DNA from: Caballeronia sordidicola
Lineage (GTDB): Bacteria > Pseudomonadota > Gammaproteobacteria > Burkholderiales > Burkholderiaceae
Reading direction: 5' to 3'
NCBI RefSeq assembly: GCF_000729995.1
Contig: NZ_JNFG01000004.1
Span: 124,001-188,000 of the forward strand
Length of the DNA stretch: 64,000 nt
Position 1 is the stretch's first letter. Each line of letters opens with the position of its first letter. The position numbers and the translations under genes are program-made. Positions 55,866-64,000 of the stretch are shown here, piece after piece. The notes beneath the pieces are model-generated. The model ran no database searches and was not told the DNA's origin. It worked only from the letters and a program-made list of their open reading frames with translations.

Positions 55866-56581
55866 GTGGCTTGCCGATCGCATCGAATCTTTACTTCGAC
55901 AACCATTTCAAGCTCCCGGGCGTGAAGCTGTTGCCGAACGAGTTCTACATGACGAGCGAAGACATGGTGCTCGTCACGGTGCTCGGTTCATGCGTGGCGG
56001 CATGCATTCACGATCGCTCGGCGGGCATTGGCGGAATGAACCATTTCATGCTCCCCGACGACGGTTCCGACGCGTCGCAATCGAGCTCGGATTCCATGCG
56101 TTACGGCGCCTATGCAATGGAAGTGCTGATCAACGAGATGATCAAGCGCGGCGGCCGGCGCGAGCGCTTCGAAGCGAAAGTGTTCGGCGGCGGCGCGGTG
56201 CTGGCGGGCATGACGACGATTAACATCGGCGATCGCAATTCGGAGTTCGTGCGCCGATATCTCGCGCTGGAAAAGATTCGTATCGTGGCCGAGGACCTGC
56301 AAGGCATGTATCCGCGCAAGGTCGCGTTCATGCCGCGCACCGGCCAGGCCATGGTCAAGAAACTCATCACGCAACAAGATCCGAGCGTGGTCGAACGCGA
56401 GCAGGCGCTCGCGCGGCAAACACCCGAAGCACGCAGCGAACGGCTCGCGAAGGCACGTGCGCGCGTCGAGATGTTCAGCCGGCCCAAAGCCAACATTACC
56501 GATAAACCCCGCATCGAATTATTCGGTGCCGCAGCCGGCCTGCAGCGAACCGTCCGCACCAAGACGGCGGAGGAAGCATGA
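55862..56581 (+). CDS. cheD: Chemoreceptor glutamine deamidase CheD
   Basis: A 239-residue cysteine hydrolase. Catalytic Cys44 lies in [12 protein letters not shown] and His61 in [13 protein letters not shown]-terminal extension of about 50 residues beyond the core is basic. It deamidates receptor Gln to Glu and is often controlled by CheC or CheY-P. Overlaps cheR and cheB by 4 bp each (ATGA). Confidence 0.95.
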   Translation: MSGLPIASNLYFDNHFKLPGVKLLPNEFYMTSEDMVLVTVLGSCVAACIHDRSAGIGGMNHFMLPDDGSDASQSSSDSMRYGAYAMEVLINEMIKRGGRRERFEAKVFGGGAVLAGMTTINIGDRNSEFVRRYLALEKIRIVAEDLQGMYPRKVAFMPRTGQAMVKKLITQQDPSVVEREQALARQTPEARSERLAKARARVEMFSRPKANITDKPRIELFGAAAGLQRTVRTKTAEEA

Positions 56582-57693
56582 CAACGGCCCGGAGCACGGA
56601 ACCGAAAATTAGCGTGCTGTGCGTCGATGACTCGGCGCTGGTGCGCAGCCTGATGACCGAGATCATCAACTCGCAACCCGACATGCACGTGTGCGCAACT
56701 GCGCCTGATCCGCTGGTCGCGCGTGATCTCATCAAGCAGCACAACCCCGACGTCCTGACGCTCGACGTCGAAATGCCGCGCATGGACGGCCTCGATTTCC
56801 TCGAAAAGCTGATGCGGCTTCGGCCAATGCCGGTGGTGATGGTGTCGTCGCTGACGGAGCGCGGATCGGAAATCACGCTGCGCGCGCTGGAACTCGGCGC
56901 GGTGGATTTCGTGACGAAACCGCGCGTAGGTATTCGCGACGGCATGCTCGAATATGCAGAAAAACTCGCCGATAAAATTCGCGCAGCCGCCCGCGCACGG
57001 GTGCGGCAGACGCCTCACGTCGTGCATACGGCGCCTGGCGCCAGCGGCGCGGCAGCGGCCACGAAACCCACGCCGAATCTGAACAATCCGCTGGTGAGTA
57101 CGGAGAAGCTGATCATTGTCGGGGCATCGACAGGCGGCACCGAAGCGATCCGGGAACTGCTGGTGCCCCTGCCGCCCGACGCGCCCGGCGTGATGATCGC
57201 GCAGCACATGCCGCCGGGCTTCACGAAGTCATTTGCACAACGTCTTAATGGCCTGTGCCGGATCGCGGTGAAGGAAGCGGAGCACGGCGAACGTGTGCTG
57301 CCGGGTCATGCGTACATCGCACCCGGCGACGCTCACCTGGTGCTCGTGCGCAGTGGTGCGAACTATGTGGCGCATCTCTCCGATGCCCCGCCGGTCAACC
57401 GCCACCGTCCTTCAGTCGATGTGCTGTTCCGATCCGCTGCGCAGAACGCCGGCAAGAACGCGCTCGGCGTGATCCTGACCGGCATGGGCCGCGACGGCGC
57501 GCAGGGCATGCTGGAGATGCAGCAAGCCGGCGCGTACACCTTCGCGCAGGACGAAGCGAGCTGCGTGGTGTTCGGCATGCCGCGCGAGGCTATTGCAACC
57601 GGCGGCGTCAGCGAGATCGCGCCGCTGGCGGAAATGACCCGGCGCGTGATGGCGCGGCTCAGTTCAATGGGTGAACGCACGCAGCGCGTTTAA
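56578..57693 (+). CDS. cheB: Chemotaxis methylesterase/deamidase CheB
   Basis: A 371-residue response regulator. The receiver domain has Asp63 in [12 protein letters not shown]. After a linker, the esterase domain shows the triad: Ser184 in GASTGGTEA, His210 in IAQHMPPGF and Asp306 in [11 protein letters not shown]. It removes receptor methyl groups, opposing CheR. Translationally coupled to cheD. Confidence 0.97.
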   Translation: MTTARSTEPKISVLCVDDSALVRSLMTEIINSQPDMHVCATAPDPLVARDLIKQHNPDVLTLDVEMPRMDGLDFLEKLMRLRPMPVVMVSSLTERGSEITLRALELGAVDFVTKPRVGIRDGMLEYAEKLADKIRAAARARVRQTPHVVHTAPGASGAAAATKPTPNLNNPLVSTEKLIIVGASTGGTEAIRELLVPLPPDAPGVMIAQHMPPGFTKSFAQRLNGLCRIAVKEAEHGERVLPGHAYIAPGDAHLVLVRSGANYVAHLSDAPPVNRHRPSVDVLFRSAAQNAGKNALGVILTGMGRDGAQGMLEMQQAGAYTFAQDEASCVVFGMPREAIATGGVSEIAPLAEMTRRVMARLSSMGERTQRV

Positions 57694-57781
57694 TCGACGC
57701 CAACAGAATTCGGATAGCAGCGGAATAGATACGCGGCGTAACGCGCCGCTTGCAGAAAACACAGGAACACAAGGAGCAGTG

Positions 57782-58180
57782 ATGGTGGACAAGAACATGA
57801 AGATTTTGGTCGTCGATGACTTTCCGACGATGCGGCGGATTGTGCGAAACCTGCTGAAGGAGCTGGGTTTCTCCAACGTCGATGAAGCCGAAGACGGCGC
57901 GGCCGGTCTTGCACGCCTGCGCGGCGGCGGTTTCGAGTTCGTCATTTCCGACTGGAACATGCCGAACCTCGATGGCCTCGAAATGCTCAAGCAGATTCGC
58001 GGCGATGCCGCGCTGTCCCATCTGCCCGTGCTGATGGTGACGGCGGAATCGAAGAAGGAAAACATCATCGCCGCGGCGCAGGCTGGCGCGAGCGGATACG
58101 TGGTCAAGCCATTCACGGCGGCGACCCTCGACGAGAAGCTGCAGAAGATTCTCGAAAAGATGGCTAAGGCCGGGAGCTGA
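57782..58180 (+). CDS. cheY: Chemotaxis response regulator CheY (second copy)
   Basis: A 132-residue receiver with strong resemblance to enteric Che[19 protein letters not shown] (acidic pair), Asp57 in [18 protein letters not shown] and VVKPFT. The start at 57782 follows AAGGAGCAGTG. It lies directly before cheZ, so it is the likely motor-binding CheY whose phosphate CheZ removes. Confidence 0.97.
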   Translation: MVDKNMKILVVDDFPTMRRIVRNLLKELGFSNVDEAEDGAAGLARLRGGGFEFVISDWNMPNLDGLEMLKQIRGDAALSHLPVLMVTAESKKENIIAAAQAGASGYVVKPFTAATLDEKLQKILEKMAKAGS

Positions 58181-58182
58181 TC

Positions 58183-58890
58183 GTGAACGAAATGACGAAC
58201 CACGACACGCTTATCGACGTCGACGAAGGCGATGCATCGAGCGACCGCATCCTGGCGCGCATCGGGCAGTTGACGCGGACCCTGCGCGACTCCATGCGCG
58301 AACTTGGCCTCGACAAACAAGTGGAAGCCGCTGCCGAGATGGTGCCGGACGCGCGCGACCGCCTGAAGTACGTCGCCACGATGACGGAGCAAGCCGCCGA
58401 GCGCGCGCTGAACGCCATCGAGCTGGCCAAGCCGCTGCAGGAGAATATGCAGCGTGACGCACAGGCGCTGGATGCCCGCTGGGAGCAATGGTATGGCGCA
58501 CCGCTCGAGAAAGCGGAAGTGAAGACCTTGCTGGCTGACACCCGGGGCTTTTTGCAACAAGTGCCGGTGCACACGGTCGCGACCAATACACAGTTACTCG
58601 AAATCATGCTCGCTCAGGATTTCCAGGATCTGACCGGTCAGGTGATCAAGAAGATTACCGACGTGGTGTACGTGATAGAGCAGCAATTGCTCGGCGTGCT
58701 GCTGGAGAACATTGCGCCCGAGCGGCGTGAACAATTCGCGGCACAGGCAGCGGCGCTGGCGGCCGCATCGAACTCTGCGAGCTCGTCGGATACGTTGCTG
58801 AACGGCCCGCAGATCAATCCGGAAGGCCGCACCGACGTAGTCCAGGACCAGACTCAAGTCGACGATCTGCTCGCCAGTCTCGGTTTTTGA
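58183..58890 (+). CDS. cheZ: CheY-P phosphatase CheZ
   Basis: A 235-residue helical phosphatase. The active-site segment is AQDFQDLTGQVIKKI near residue 145, with the catalytic Gln and Asp of the family. The C-terminal CheY-binding tail is DDLLASLGF. Starts with GTG after GGGAGC, 2 bp after cheY. Last gene of the operon. Confidence 0.96.
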   Translation: MNEMTNHDTLIDVDEGDASSDRILARIGQLTRTLRDSMRELGLDKQVEAAAEMVPDARDRLKYVATMTEQAAERALNAIELAKPLQENMQRDAQALDARWEQWYGAPLEKAEVKTLLADTRGFLQQVPVHTVATNTQLLEIMLAQDFQDLTGQVIKKITDVVYVIEQQLLGVLLENIAPERREQFAAQAAALAAASNSASSSDTLLNGPQINPEGRTDVVQDQTQVDDLLASLGF

Positions 58891-58901
58891 CAATACGAAC
58901 G

Positions 58902-58967
58902 CTCGACGCGCGCGGGCTTGGCGCTGCGCAGGTGCATGCGCAGATGCTGGCGCTTGCACGCGTCGAG
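58902..58967 (+). terminator. Nested hairpin at the end of the che operon
   Basis: Outer arms CTCGACGCG/CGCGTCGAG enclose an inner CTGCGCA/TGCGCAG stem. It has no U-run, so termination is inferred from position after cheZ. Confidence 0.45.
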
Positions 58968-59161
58968 TCGCTTCCTGCGGCGTCAGCCCCCTGAAAGTAT
59001 TCAGCGGCGCGCGACCATCCGCGTGTGTACGAGCCGTTGTTTTCCCGGTTCCGACTCAATCGACTGGCATACTGACAGCGCATTCTTATTAACTTTTGTG
59101 GCGCGGACGTTGCAGAAGGCAAAATAGCGAATATTGAGATAATCGAAACGAAGGAGCCGAA

Positions 59162-59689
59162 GTGAACACTTCGATCATTTCATTTAGCTTGCGGCGCGCA
59201 ACGGCGCTCGCTAGCCTGGCAGCAGGGCTGACATTAAGCTTGCTAGCTGTATCCCCGGCTTATGCCGTGCTTGGCGGCGCGCCAATGACACCGCCCGCCG
59301 GCGCCACCGTGAACAACGCCGTGTCGCATGCGGCGGTTTCAGCGGTTGCTTCAGCAGCGGGTGCTACGGCCAGTTCTTACACCGTGCGCACAACGACGCT
59401 CGCCGTCGGGACGGTGGTGAACGAGTACGTCGGCACGGACGGCGTGGTGTTTGGCATTGCGTGGCAAGGTCGAAGAATTCCCGACCTGCCAACCTTGCTC
59501 GGCAGCTATTTCCCTCAATACGTGCAAGGTATCCAGAATCAGCGCGCCAACGGCGGCGGCCGCGGACCTGTCAGCGTGGCAGGCAGTGCGCTGGTGGTTC
59601 GCTCCGGCGGCCATATGGGCGCATTCGCCGGGCAGGCCTACCTGCCGCAGTCCTTGCCCGCGGGCGTCAGCCCCAGCGACATCCAATAA
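59162..59689 (+). CDS. DUF2844 domain-containing secreted protein
   Basis: A 175-residue precursor. GTG start with AAGGAG upstream. The signal peptide ends SPAYA (about residue 37), and the mature chain begins VLGGAP. Conserved DUF2844 text follows: YTVRTTTLAVGTVVNEYVG, GVVFGIAWQGRRIPDLPTLLG (in parts) and YFPQY. Function is unknown. It lies 18 bp before the DUF3443 gene, and the two families are commonly paired, so they probably act together in the periplasm. Confidence 0.88.
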   Translation: MNTSIISFSLRRATALASLAAGLTLSLLAVSPAYAVLGGAPMTPPAGATVNNAVSHAAVSAVASAAGATASSYTVRTTTLAVGTVVNEYVGTDGVVFGIAWQGRRIPDLPTLLGSYFPQYVQGIQNQRANGGGRGPVSVAGSALVVRSGGHMGAFAGQAYLPQSLPAGVSPSDIQ

Positions 59690-59707
59690 CGGACGGAGAC
59701 TTTTATT

Positions 59708-60973
59708 ATGCGTCCGACGATTTCCTCGTCCAATCCGAGCTCGCGTTCGGGCCTGCTCCGGTGGCTTGCCGTGCTGAGCGTGTCGGTGTTACTCGCTGCC
59801 TGCGGCGGCGGAGGCGGCGATTCAGGCAGCAGTTCTGTCAGCAGCAGCAGTAGCAGCGGTAGCGGCAGCAATAGCACGCCGATCGCATCAACAGCGTCGA
59901 ACACGGTGCCTATCACCGTCGGTCCCGGTGCACAAAACTTCGTCAATATCCCGAACGTATCGGTGACGGTGTGCGCGCCCGGCACGAACACGTGCCAGAC
60001 CATCAACAACATTCAGCTTGATACCGGCTCGTACGGCTTGCGGCTGGCCAGCGACGCTGCCACGCAGATTTTGGGCAGCTTGCCGGTGGCCCAGTCGACG
60101 AGCAATGGTCAACTGGCGGAATGCACGCAATTCGCAGATGGCTTCACCTGGGGCACCGTGCGTACCGCCGATGTGAAGATCGGTGGCGAAACAGCGAGCA
60201 GCATTCCGATCCAGGTCGTGGGCGATCTGCCTGATTCCACGGTGCCGCTCAATGGCTGTATCAACGGCAGCAACGAGAGCACCTCGCGGCAACTGGGCGC
60301 GAACGGGATTCTCGGCGTGGGTGTTGCGGCGACCGATTGCGGTGTGGACTGTACGAACGCCGGGACCAGCAACTACTATTCGTGCCCGAGCGGGACAAAC
60401 TGCTCGGCCATTGCCGTGCCGCTTGCCCAGCAGGTGGTCAATCCGGTGACGAAGTTCGCGGTGGACAACAACGGCGTGATCGTGCAATTGCCGTCGGTGG
60501 CGACGTCGGCGGCTTCTGCGACAGGCACGTTGGTGTTCGGGATCGGCACGCAGAGCAACAATGCGTTGACTGGCGTGACGTCGTATCGCTCGACGGATTT
60601 TGGCAACTTGATCGGCACCTATAAGGGCGCTTCGGTGACGACCATTGTGGATTCGGGTTCGAACGGCCTGTTCTTCACCGACAGCTCATTACCGGCCTGT
60701 ACATCGACGTTTACGGACTTCTACTGTCCGGCGAGTGCGCAAGCGCTTTCTGCGACCGTTACCGGGTTAAATGGAGCGACGGGCACGGTGAACTTCACGG
60801 TCCTGAACGCGCAGACGCTGGCTGCCAGCGGCACGAACTATGCGCTTAATGGATTGGCCGGCAGCATTGGCTCGTTTCCGACGCTGTTCGACTTCGGCTT
60901 GCCGTTCTTCTTCGGCCGAAATGTTTATTTCGGTATTAACTCCAACGGAAATTCACCGTACATCGCGTTCTAA
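59708..60973 (+). CDS. DUF3443 lipoprotein with pepsin-like aspartic peptidase motifs
   Basis: A 421-residue lipoprotein precursor. The lipobox LAAC puts the lipidated Cys at residue 32, followed by a Gly/Ser-rich linker to about 58. The body shows, in order, LDTGSYGLRL (Asp105), NGILGVG (199-205), LVFGIGT (275-281) and IVDSGSNGLFF (Asp315), then GLPFFFGRNVYFGI near the end. These match, in order and spacing, the two D-T/S-G catalytic loops and the GILG, VxFGG and C-terminal GxxFxRxxY landmarks of pepsin-type enzymes. About ten Cys suggest disulfides. DUF3443 has no assigned function that I know of. Confidence 0.87.
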   Translation: MRPTISSSNPSSRSGLLRWLAVLSVSVLLAACGGGGGDSGSSSVSSSSSSGSGSNSTPIASTASNTVPITVGPGAQNFVNIPNVSVTVCAPGTNTCQTINNIQLDTGSYGLRLASDAATQILGSLPVAQSTSNGQLAECTQFADGFTWGTVRTADVKIGGETASSIPIQVVGDLPDSTVPLNGCINGSNESTSRQLGANGILGVGVAATDCGVDCTNAGTSNYYSCPSGTNCSAIAVPLAQQVVNPVTKFAVDNNGVIVQLPSVATSAASATGTLVFGIGTQSNNALTGVTSYRSTDFGNLIGTYKGASVTTIVDSGSNGLFFTDSSLPACTSTFTDFYCPASAQALSATVTGLNGATGTVNFTVLNAQTLAASGTNYALNGLAGSIGSFPTLFDFGLPFFFGRNVYFGINSNGNSPYIAF

Positions 60974-61018
60974 GCGCGATTGAGTTCACTTCGATAGCCT
61001 CAATGCGACGAGGAAAAA

Positions 61019-61056
61019 CAACAAAGCCCGGCGAGTTTTGCGCCGGGCTTTGTTTT
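61019..61056. terminator. Terminator downstream of the DUF2844/DUF3443 operon
   Basis: AACAAAGCCCGGCG/CGCCGGGCTTTGTT stem with a T-run, between convergent genes. Confidence 0.92.
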
Positions 61057-61101
61057 TCGTGGAGGCGTTTTTTGCTTCTGCACGCGTACAGTTTTAAACG
61101 A

Positions 61102-61899
61102 TCATTCCCCCGCGCGCGGTTTCCTCGGCGCCTTCTCCATCAAGCGGTCATACAGCCAGCGCGGCACCACGTGCAGCAGCGAACCGGCTACACGCATCTG
61201 CCAGGGAAACGTTGCAAACCGGACTTTCCTCGCGATCGCATCGGCGCTTTTGGCGGCGAATACATTTGCGTCCATCAGGAAGGGCATCGGATACGGATTG
61301 TGCTCGGTCATCGCGGTGCGGATATAACCCGGCGCAATGGTCACTACCGATACCCCCTTCGGCCGCATCTCCACCCGCAACGCTTCGAGATACTTCAGCG
61401 CCGCCGATTTCGACGCGCTGTACGCGCCCGAACCCGGCAAGCCGCGAATGCCCGCCACGCTTGCGATGCCAACCAGTGTTCCGCGCCGCTCCGCGACCAT
61501 GCGGGCGACAAACGGCTCAAACGTCGCGATCATCCCGAAGTAGTTGATATCCATCACGTCGCGAAACGTATCGAGGTCGCCATGACCCGTCAGCGCGCCG
61601 CGGCTGACACCGGCGTTGGCGATCACCACGTCGGCGCCCCCATGCTGCGCGCAGAATTGCGCCGCGGCGTGACCAAGCGCGCCGGCGTCGCGGACGTCGG
61701 CGGGATAGATCGAGATGGAATGGGAGGGAAAGCGTGCGGCGAATGCCGCGAGGGTGTCGCCACGACGGGCAACGAGGCCAAGCACCGCACCGCGCCGGAG
61801 ATATTCCTCGGCGAGCGCGAGGCCAATGCCGCTGGATGCGCCGGTGATGAAAACTCTCAGCCGGGCTGGCGCGACGCCATTGCCCGGCGTGTCCTTCAT
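61102..61899 (-). CDS. SDR-family oxidoreductase
   Basis: A 265-residue short-chain dehydrogenase. It has VFITGASSGIGLALAEEY near residue 15, NAGVSRG, the catalytic Ser in GIASVAGIRG, and YSASKSAALKYL with Tyr-x3-Lys. APGYIRTAM follows. A short hydrophobic C-terminal region (VVPRWLYDRLMEK) may attach it to membrane. The start at 61899 is the ATG nearest the conserved fold; a GTG at 61908 is possible. It lies 17 bp after dsbA. Confidence 0.88.
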   Translation of the reverse strand: MKDTPGNGVAPARLRVFITGASSGIGLALAEEYLRRGAVLGLVARRGDTLAAFAARFPSHSISIYPADVRDAGALGHAAAQFCAQHGGADVVIANAGVSRGALTGHGDLDTFRDVMDINYFGMIATFEPFVARMVAERRGTLVGIASVAGIRGLPGSGAYSASKSAALKYLEALRVEMRPKGVSVVTIAPGYIRTAMTEHNPYPMPFLMDANVFAAKSADAIARKVRFATFPWQMRVAGSLLHVVPRWLYDRLMEKAPRKPRAGE

Positions 61900-61915
61900 A
61901 GCGGCGCTCACGCCG

Positions 61916-62569
61916 TTACATCTTCTTCGCGCGAACCTGGCCAACCAGGAAATCCAGGACCTGAATCGTGCCCGGCAGGCTGTTCGTGGTCGCGGGACCC
62001 GTCTCGTACTTGCCCTGCACGGCGAGCGTCGGCACGCCGTCGATCTTGTAATCCTGCATCAGCTTGGTATCGCGTTGCAGGTCGCTTTGCGTCGAGAAGG
62101 AGTTGTACGCGTCCATGTACTTCTTCTTGTCGACACCTTGCGTGGCGAGGAACGTAGCCTGCGCTTCCGGCGTCAGCAGATAGTTCTTCTTCACGTGGAT
62201 CTCGTTGAACACCGCGGGCGTGAGCTTGTCTGCGAGGCCGAGTGCGTCGAGTGCGTGATACATCTTCGAATGCGGGATGAAGTCATCGCGGAACGCAACC
62301 GGCACGCGCTTGAAGACGACATCAGGACCTTGCTTCTTGATCCATGCTTCCAGATACGGGTCGAATTCGTTGCAGTGCGGGCAGCCATACCACATGAACT
62401 CGATCACTTCGATCTTGCCCTGCGCGTCCACCGGCTGCGCAGCTTGCAGCACCGTGTAGTCGGTGCCCGCAACGGGCGCTGCCGGCGATGCGTGCGCCGC
62501 ATTCATGGCGCTCAGGGTACCGGCTGCGAGGCCGAGGGACAGAGCGAGGGCGCTGAAGAATTTTTTCAT
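61916..62569 (-). CDS. dsbA: Thiol:disulfide interchange protein DsbA
   Basis: A 217-residue periplasmic oxidase. The signal peptide ends AAHA (about residue 27). The active site is CPHC in WYGCPHCNEFDPY near residue 63, and the cis-Pro loop is DGVPTLAV. Length is standard for beta-proteobacterial DsbA. The start at 62569 is set by the signal peptide. It follows the SPOR-domain gene, the usual argS-spor-dsbA order. Confidence 0.96.
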   Translation of the reverse strand: MKKFFSALALSLGLAAGTLSAMNAAHASPAAPVAGTDYTVLQAAQPVDAQGKIEVIEFMWYGCPHCNEFDPYLEAWIKKQGPDVVFKRVPVAFRDDFIPHSKMYHALDALGLADKLTPAVFNEIHVKKNYLLTPEAQATFLATQGVDKKKYMDAYNSFSTQSDLQRDTKLMQDYKIDGVPTLAVQGKYETGPATTNSLPGTIQVLDFLVGQVRAKKM

Positions 62570-62777
62570 AATGACCGAGAAAGGGCGTGGAGACGCGAAA
62601 GGGGAACACACGACGCTTAAAGGAGGCTTAAACCTGCTTGGCTGGACCGCTGCTACGGCCATGCCTTGATAGCCCACGCCGCTGTCGGCCACAGCTCAGT
62701 GGCGCTCGGCGCTCATGCTATCAACCCGCGCCAGCCTTGGTCGAAAGGCCGCGCGGGCTGCGGGGTCTACTGCGCGT

Positions 62778-63530
62778 TCACTGCTTGGAGAAGCGGATGA
62801 CCGCAGTGTCCACGCCTGCATCGGAAAGCCGCTGGCGCACGTTGTTCATGTCCTCGAACTTCGTGAACGGTCCAATCCGCACGCGGAAATACGTGACGTT
62901 GCCGGCATCGCGTTGCGTGACCTTCGACTCGAAACCCTGGAAACCGAGCCGTGCGCGCTGCTGCTCTGCATCGGCCTGGGTCTTGTACGCGCCAACCTGC
63001 AGGAAATAGCCCGTGTTCGCGTCGCCGGGCGCGGGCGGCGTGACCTTGGCCGTCGATGAAGCCTGCGCCTCAGCCGGCTTCTTCGCCGGCGTGGCGCTCG
63101 ACGAGCCGCCCGGCGCGTTCGCAACCGGCGGCACGGTGGCCGGCTTCGGCGCGACGGCCGTACCGTTCGCGGCCGACGGCGGCACTTCCAGGATCTCCGG
63201 CTCGTCCTGCACGCCCGACGACTGCGTCTGGTTGTTCGTCTGCCCGGGCGCGGTATTCGGCGGTGCGGGCTGCGCGGCTTGCGGCACGGCCTGGCCGGGC
63301 GTCTTGCCCTGGAGCGGCCGGTTCGGGTCATACGGCTGTCCCGTGGCGGGCGCGGAGACCGCGTCGGCTGGAGCCGGCGCGACCTTCGCGACGAACGGCG
63401 TGGGCGCGCGCGTGATGTACAGCGCCACGATGACTGCAATTGCAAGGCCGACAATCAAGCCCAGCACGATACCGAGAAAAGTGCCCCCAGTTTGCTTCGA
63501 CTGCTTCGACGTGCTGCGTGGTTTTGCCAT
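62778..63530 (-). CDS. SPOR-domain protein (FtsN-like)
   Basis: A 250-residue single-pass inner-membrane protein: basic cytoplasmic start (AKPRSTSKQSK), TM helix about residues 18-40 (FLGIVLGLIVGLAIAVIVAL in parts), a Pro/Ala/Gln-rich periplasmic linker, and a C-terminal SPOR domain (YFLQVGAYKTQADAEQQRARL) that binds denuded septal peptidoglycan. The start at 63530 is chosen because it leads directly into the basic segment. Probably a divisome protein. Confidence 0.9.
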   Translation of the reverse strand: MAKPRSTSKQSKQTGGTFLGIVLGLIVGLAIAVIVALYITRAPTPFVAKVAPAPADAVSAPATGQPYDPNRPLQGKTPGQAVPQAAQPAPPNTAPGQTNNQTQSSGVQDEPEILEVPPSAANGTAVAPKPATVPPVANAPGGSSSATPAKKPAEAQASSTAKVTPPAPGDANTGYFLQVGAYKTQADAEQQRARLGFQGFESKVTQRDAGNVTYFRVRIGPFTKFEDMNNVRQRLSDAGVDTAVIRFSKQ

Positions 63531-63726
63531 CGTATGAATAACCTGCAAAAAGTCTTCTGAATGGCCGTCGATTATAACGGCGGCCTTAGGCGCGGTTTGG
63601 CGTTGCGCGATGTTGTGTTGCGCGGTATTGCGTTAAGTCATACACCCGTCGTTCGCCGTTTTCACACTTCGTACCCGCGCCGGGCATATGACACGCCCGG
63701 TGCGGCAGAAGTGCCCGGCATGGGAA

Positions 63727-64000
63727 TCACATCTTGACGGGGGCGGACACGCCGATCAGCGCGAGGCCGTTCTCGAGCACCTGCCGCGTAGCGGCAAGCA
63801 ATGCAATGCGCGCGTTGCGTACGCCGTCTTCCTCCACCAGCACGCGCTCCGCATTGTAGAACGAGTGGAATTCGCCCGCGAGGTCACGCAGGTAGAACGC
63901 GACCGCGTGCGGCGCGAGTTCGTCCGCTGCGTGCGAGAGCATGTCAGGATACTCGGCGAGCTTGTTGAGCAACGCCATCGCGCGTTCGCTCGACAGCGGC
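63727..64000 (-). CDS. argS: Arginyl-tRNA synthetase, C-terminal part (cut by window edge)
   Basis: Only the last 90 codons are inside the window; the frame is open through 64000. The text ([62 protein letters not shown]) is the DALR anticodon-binding domain and C-terminus of ArgS. It heads the argS-spor-dsbA group. Confidence 0.96.
   Translation of the reverse strand, partial: PLSSERAMALLNKLAEYPDMLSHAADELAPHAVAFYLRDLAGEFHSFYNAERVLVEEDGVRNARIALLAATRQVLENGLALIGVSAPVKM

Overview
The window comes from a high-GC betaproteobacterium of the Burkholderiaceae, most likely Paraburkholderia or Caballeronia. The pointers are a Burkholderia-type general porin, the bioA-bioF-bioD-bioB order, aceK beside a beta carbonic anhydrase, an rpsU copy beside fliC, a motAB-che block in beta-proteobacterial order, H-NS/BpH3-like proteins and a DUF2844/DUF3443 pair. 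The genus is inferred. There are no rRNA, tRNA, CRISPR or intact insertion-sequence features.

Layout. 0-12.8 kb: a cut-off acyl-CoA-dehydrogenase-like gene, a BASS-type transporter, a small secreted protein, a porin, a nitronate-monooxygenase-like enzyme, a haloacetate-dehalogenase-like hydrolase, a tight five-gene minus-strand operon (2-hydroxyacid dehydrogenase, HMG-CoA lyase, YbaK deacylase, DUF1289-MaoC fusion, MBL hydrolase), an RBBP9-like hydrolase and a lone sulfate-binding protein. 12.8-14.7 kb: an accessory-looking Fic gene with an AbiEi-like N-terminus, preceded by six ordered CGACA motifs. 14.8-20.1 kb: the biotin operon and an enoyl-CoA hydratase. 20.1-21.3 kb: a gene-free region built of two arms of about 335 bp in inverted orientation. 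21.3-28.5 kb: a secreted alpha/beta hydrolase, then a minus-strand run aceK-can-thiolase-SDR-GST-ychJ. 28.7-33.6 kb: a divergent MerR/MBL pair sharing a dyad operator, a peptide-binding protein, and a cation exchanger under a yybP-ykoY-type (Mn2+) riboswitch.

33.7-37.3 kb holds fliC, fliD and fliT with a sigma-28 promoter. 37.4-46.9 kb is mixed housekeeping: aldo/keto reductase, rpsU, two tandem paralogues of unknown family, tag, a BadF-type kinase, a HAD phosphatase, aqpZ, an H-NS protein and a GT4 glycosyltransferase. 47.6-58.9 kb is one co-directional motility and chemotaxis operon, motA-motB-cheY-cheA-cheW-mcp-cheR-cheD-cheB-cheY-cheZ, also behind a sigma-28-like promoter. flhDC is not in front of it. 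59.2-64 kb has the DUF2844/DUF3443 pair, an SDR, dsbA, a SPOR-domain protein and the 3' end of argS.

The most interesting items are: the DUF3443 lipoprotein, which carries the full set of landmark motifs of bilobal pepsin-like aspartic peptidases; the riboswitch-controlled exchanger, a probable manganese exporter; the AbiEi-like/Fic fusion with its regularly spaced upstream motif array; the long inverted-repeat element; and the tandem orphan paralogues near 39-40 kb.
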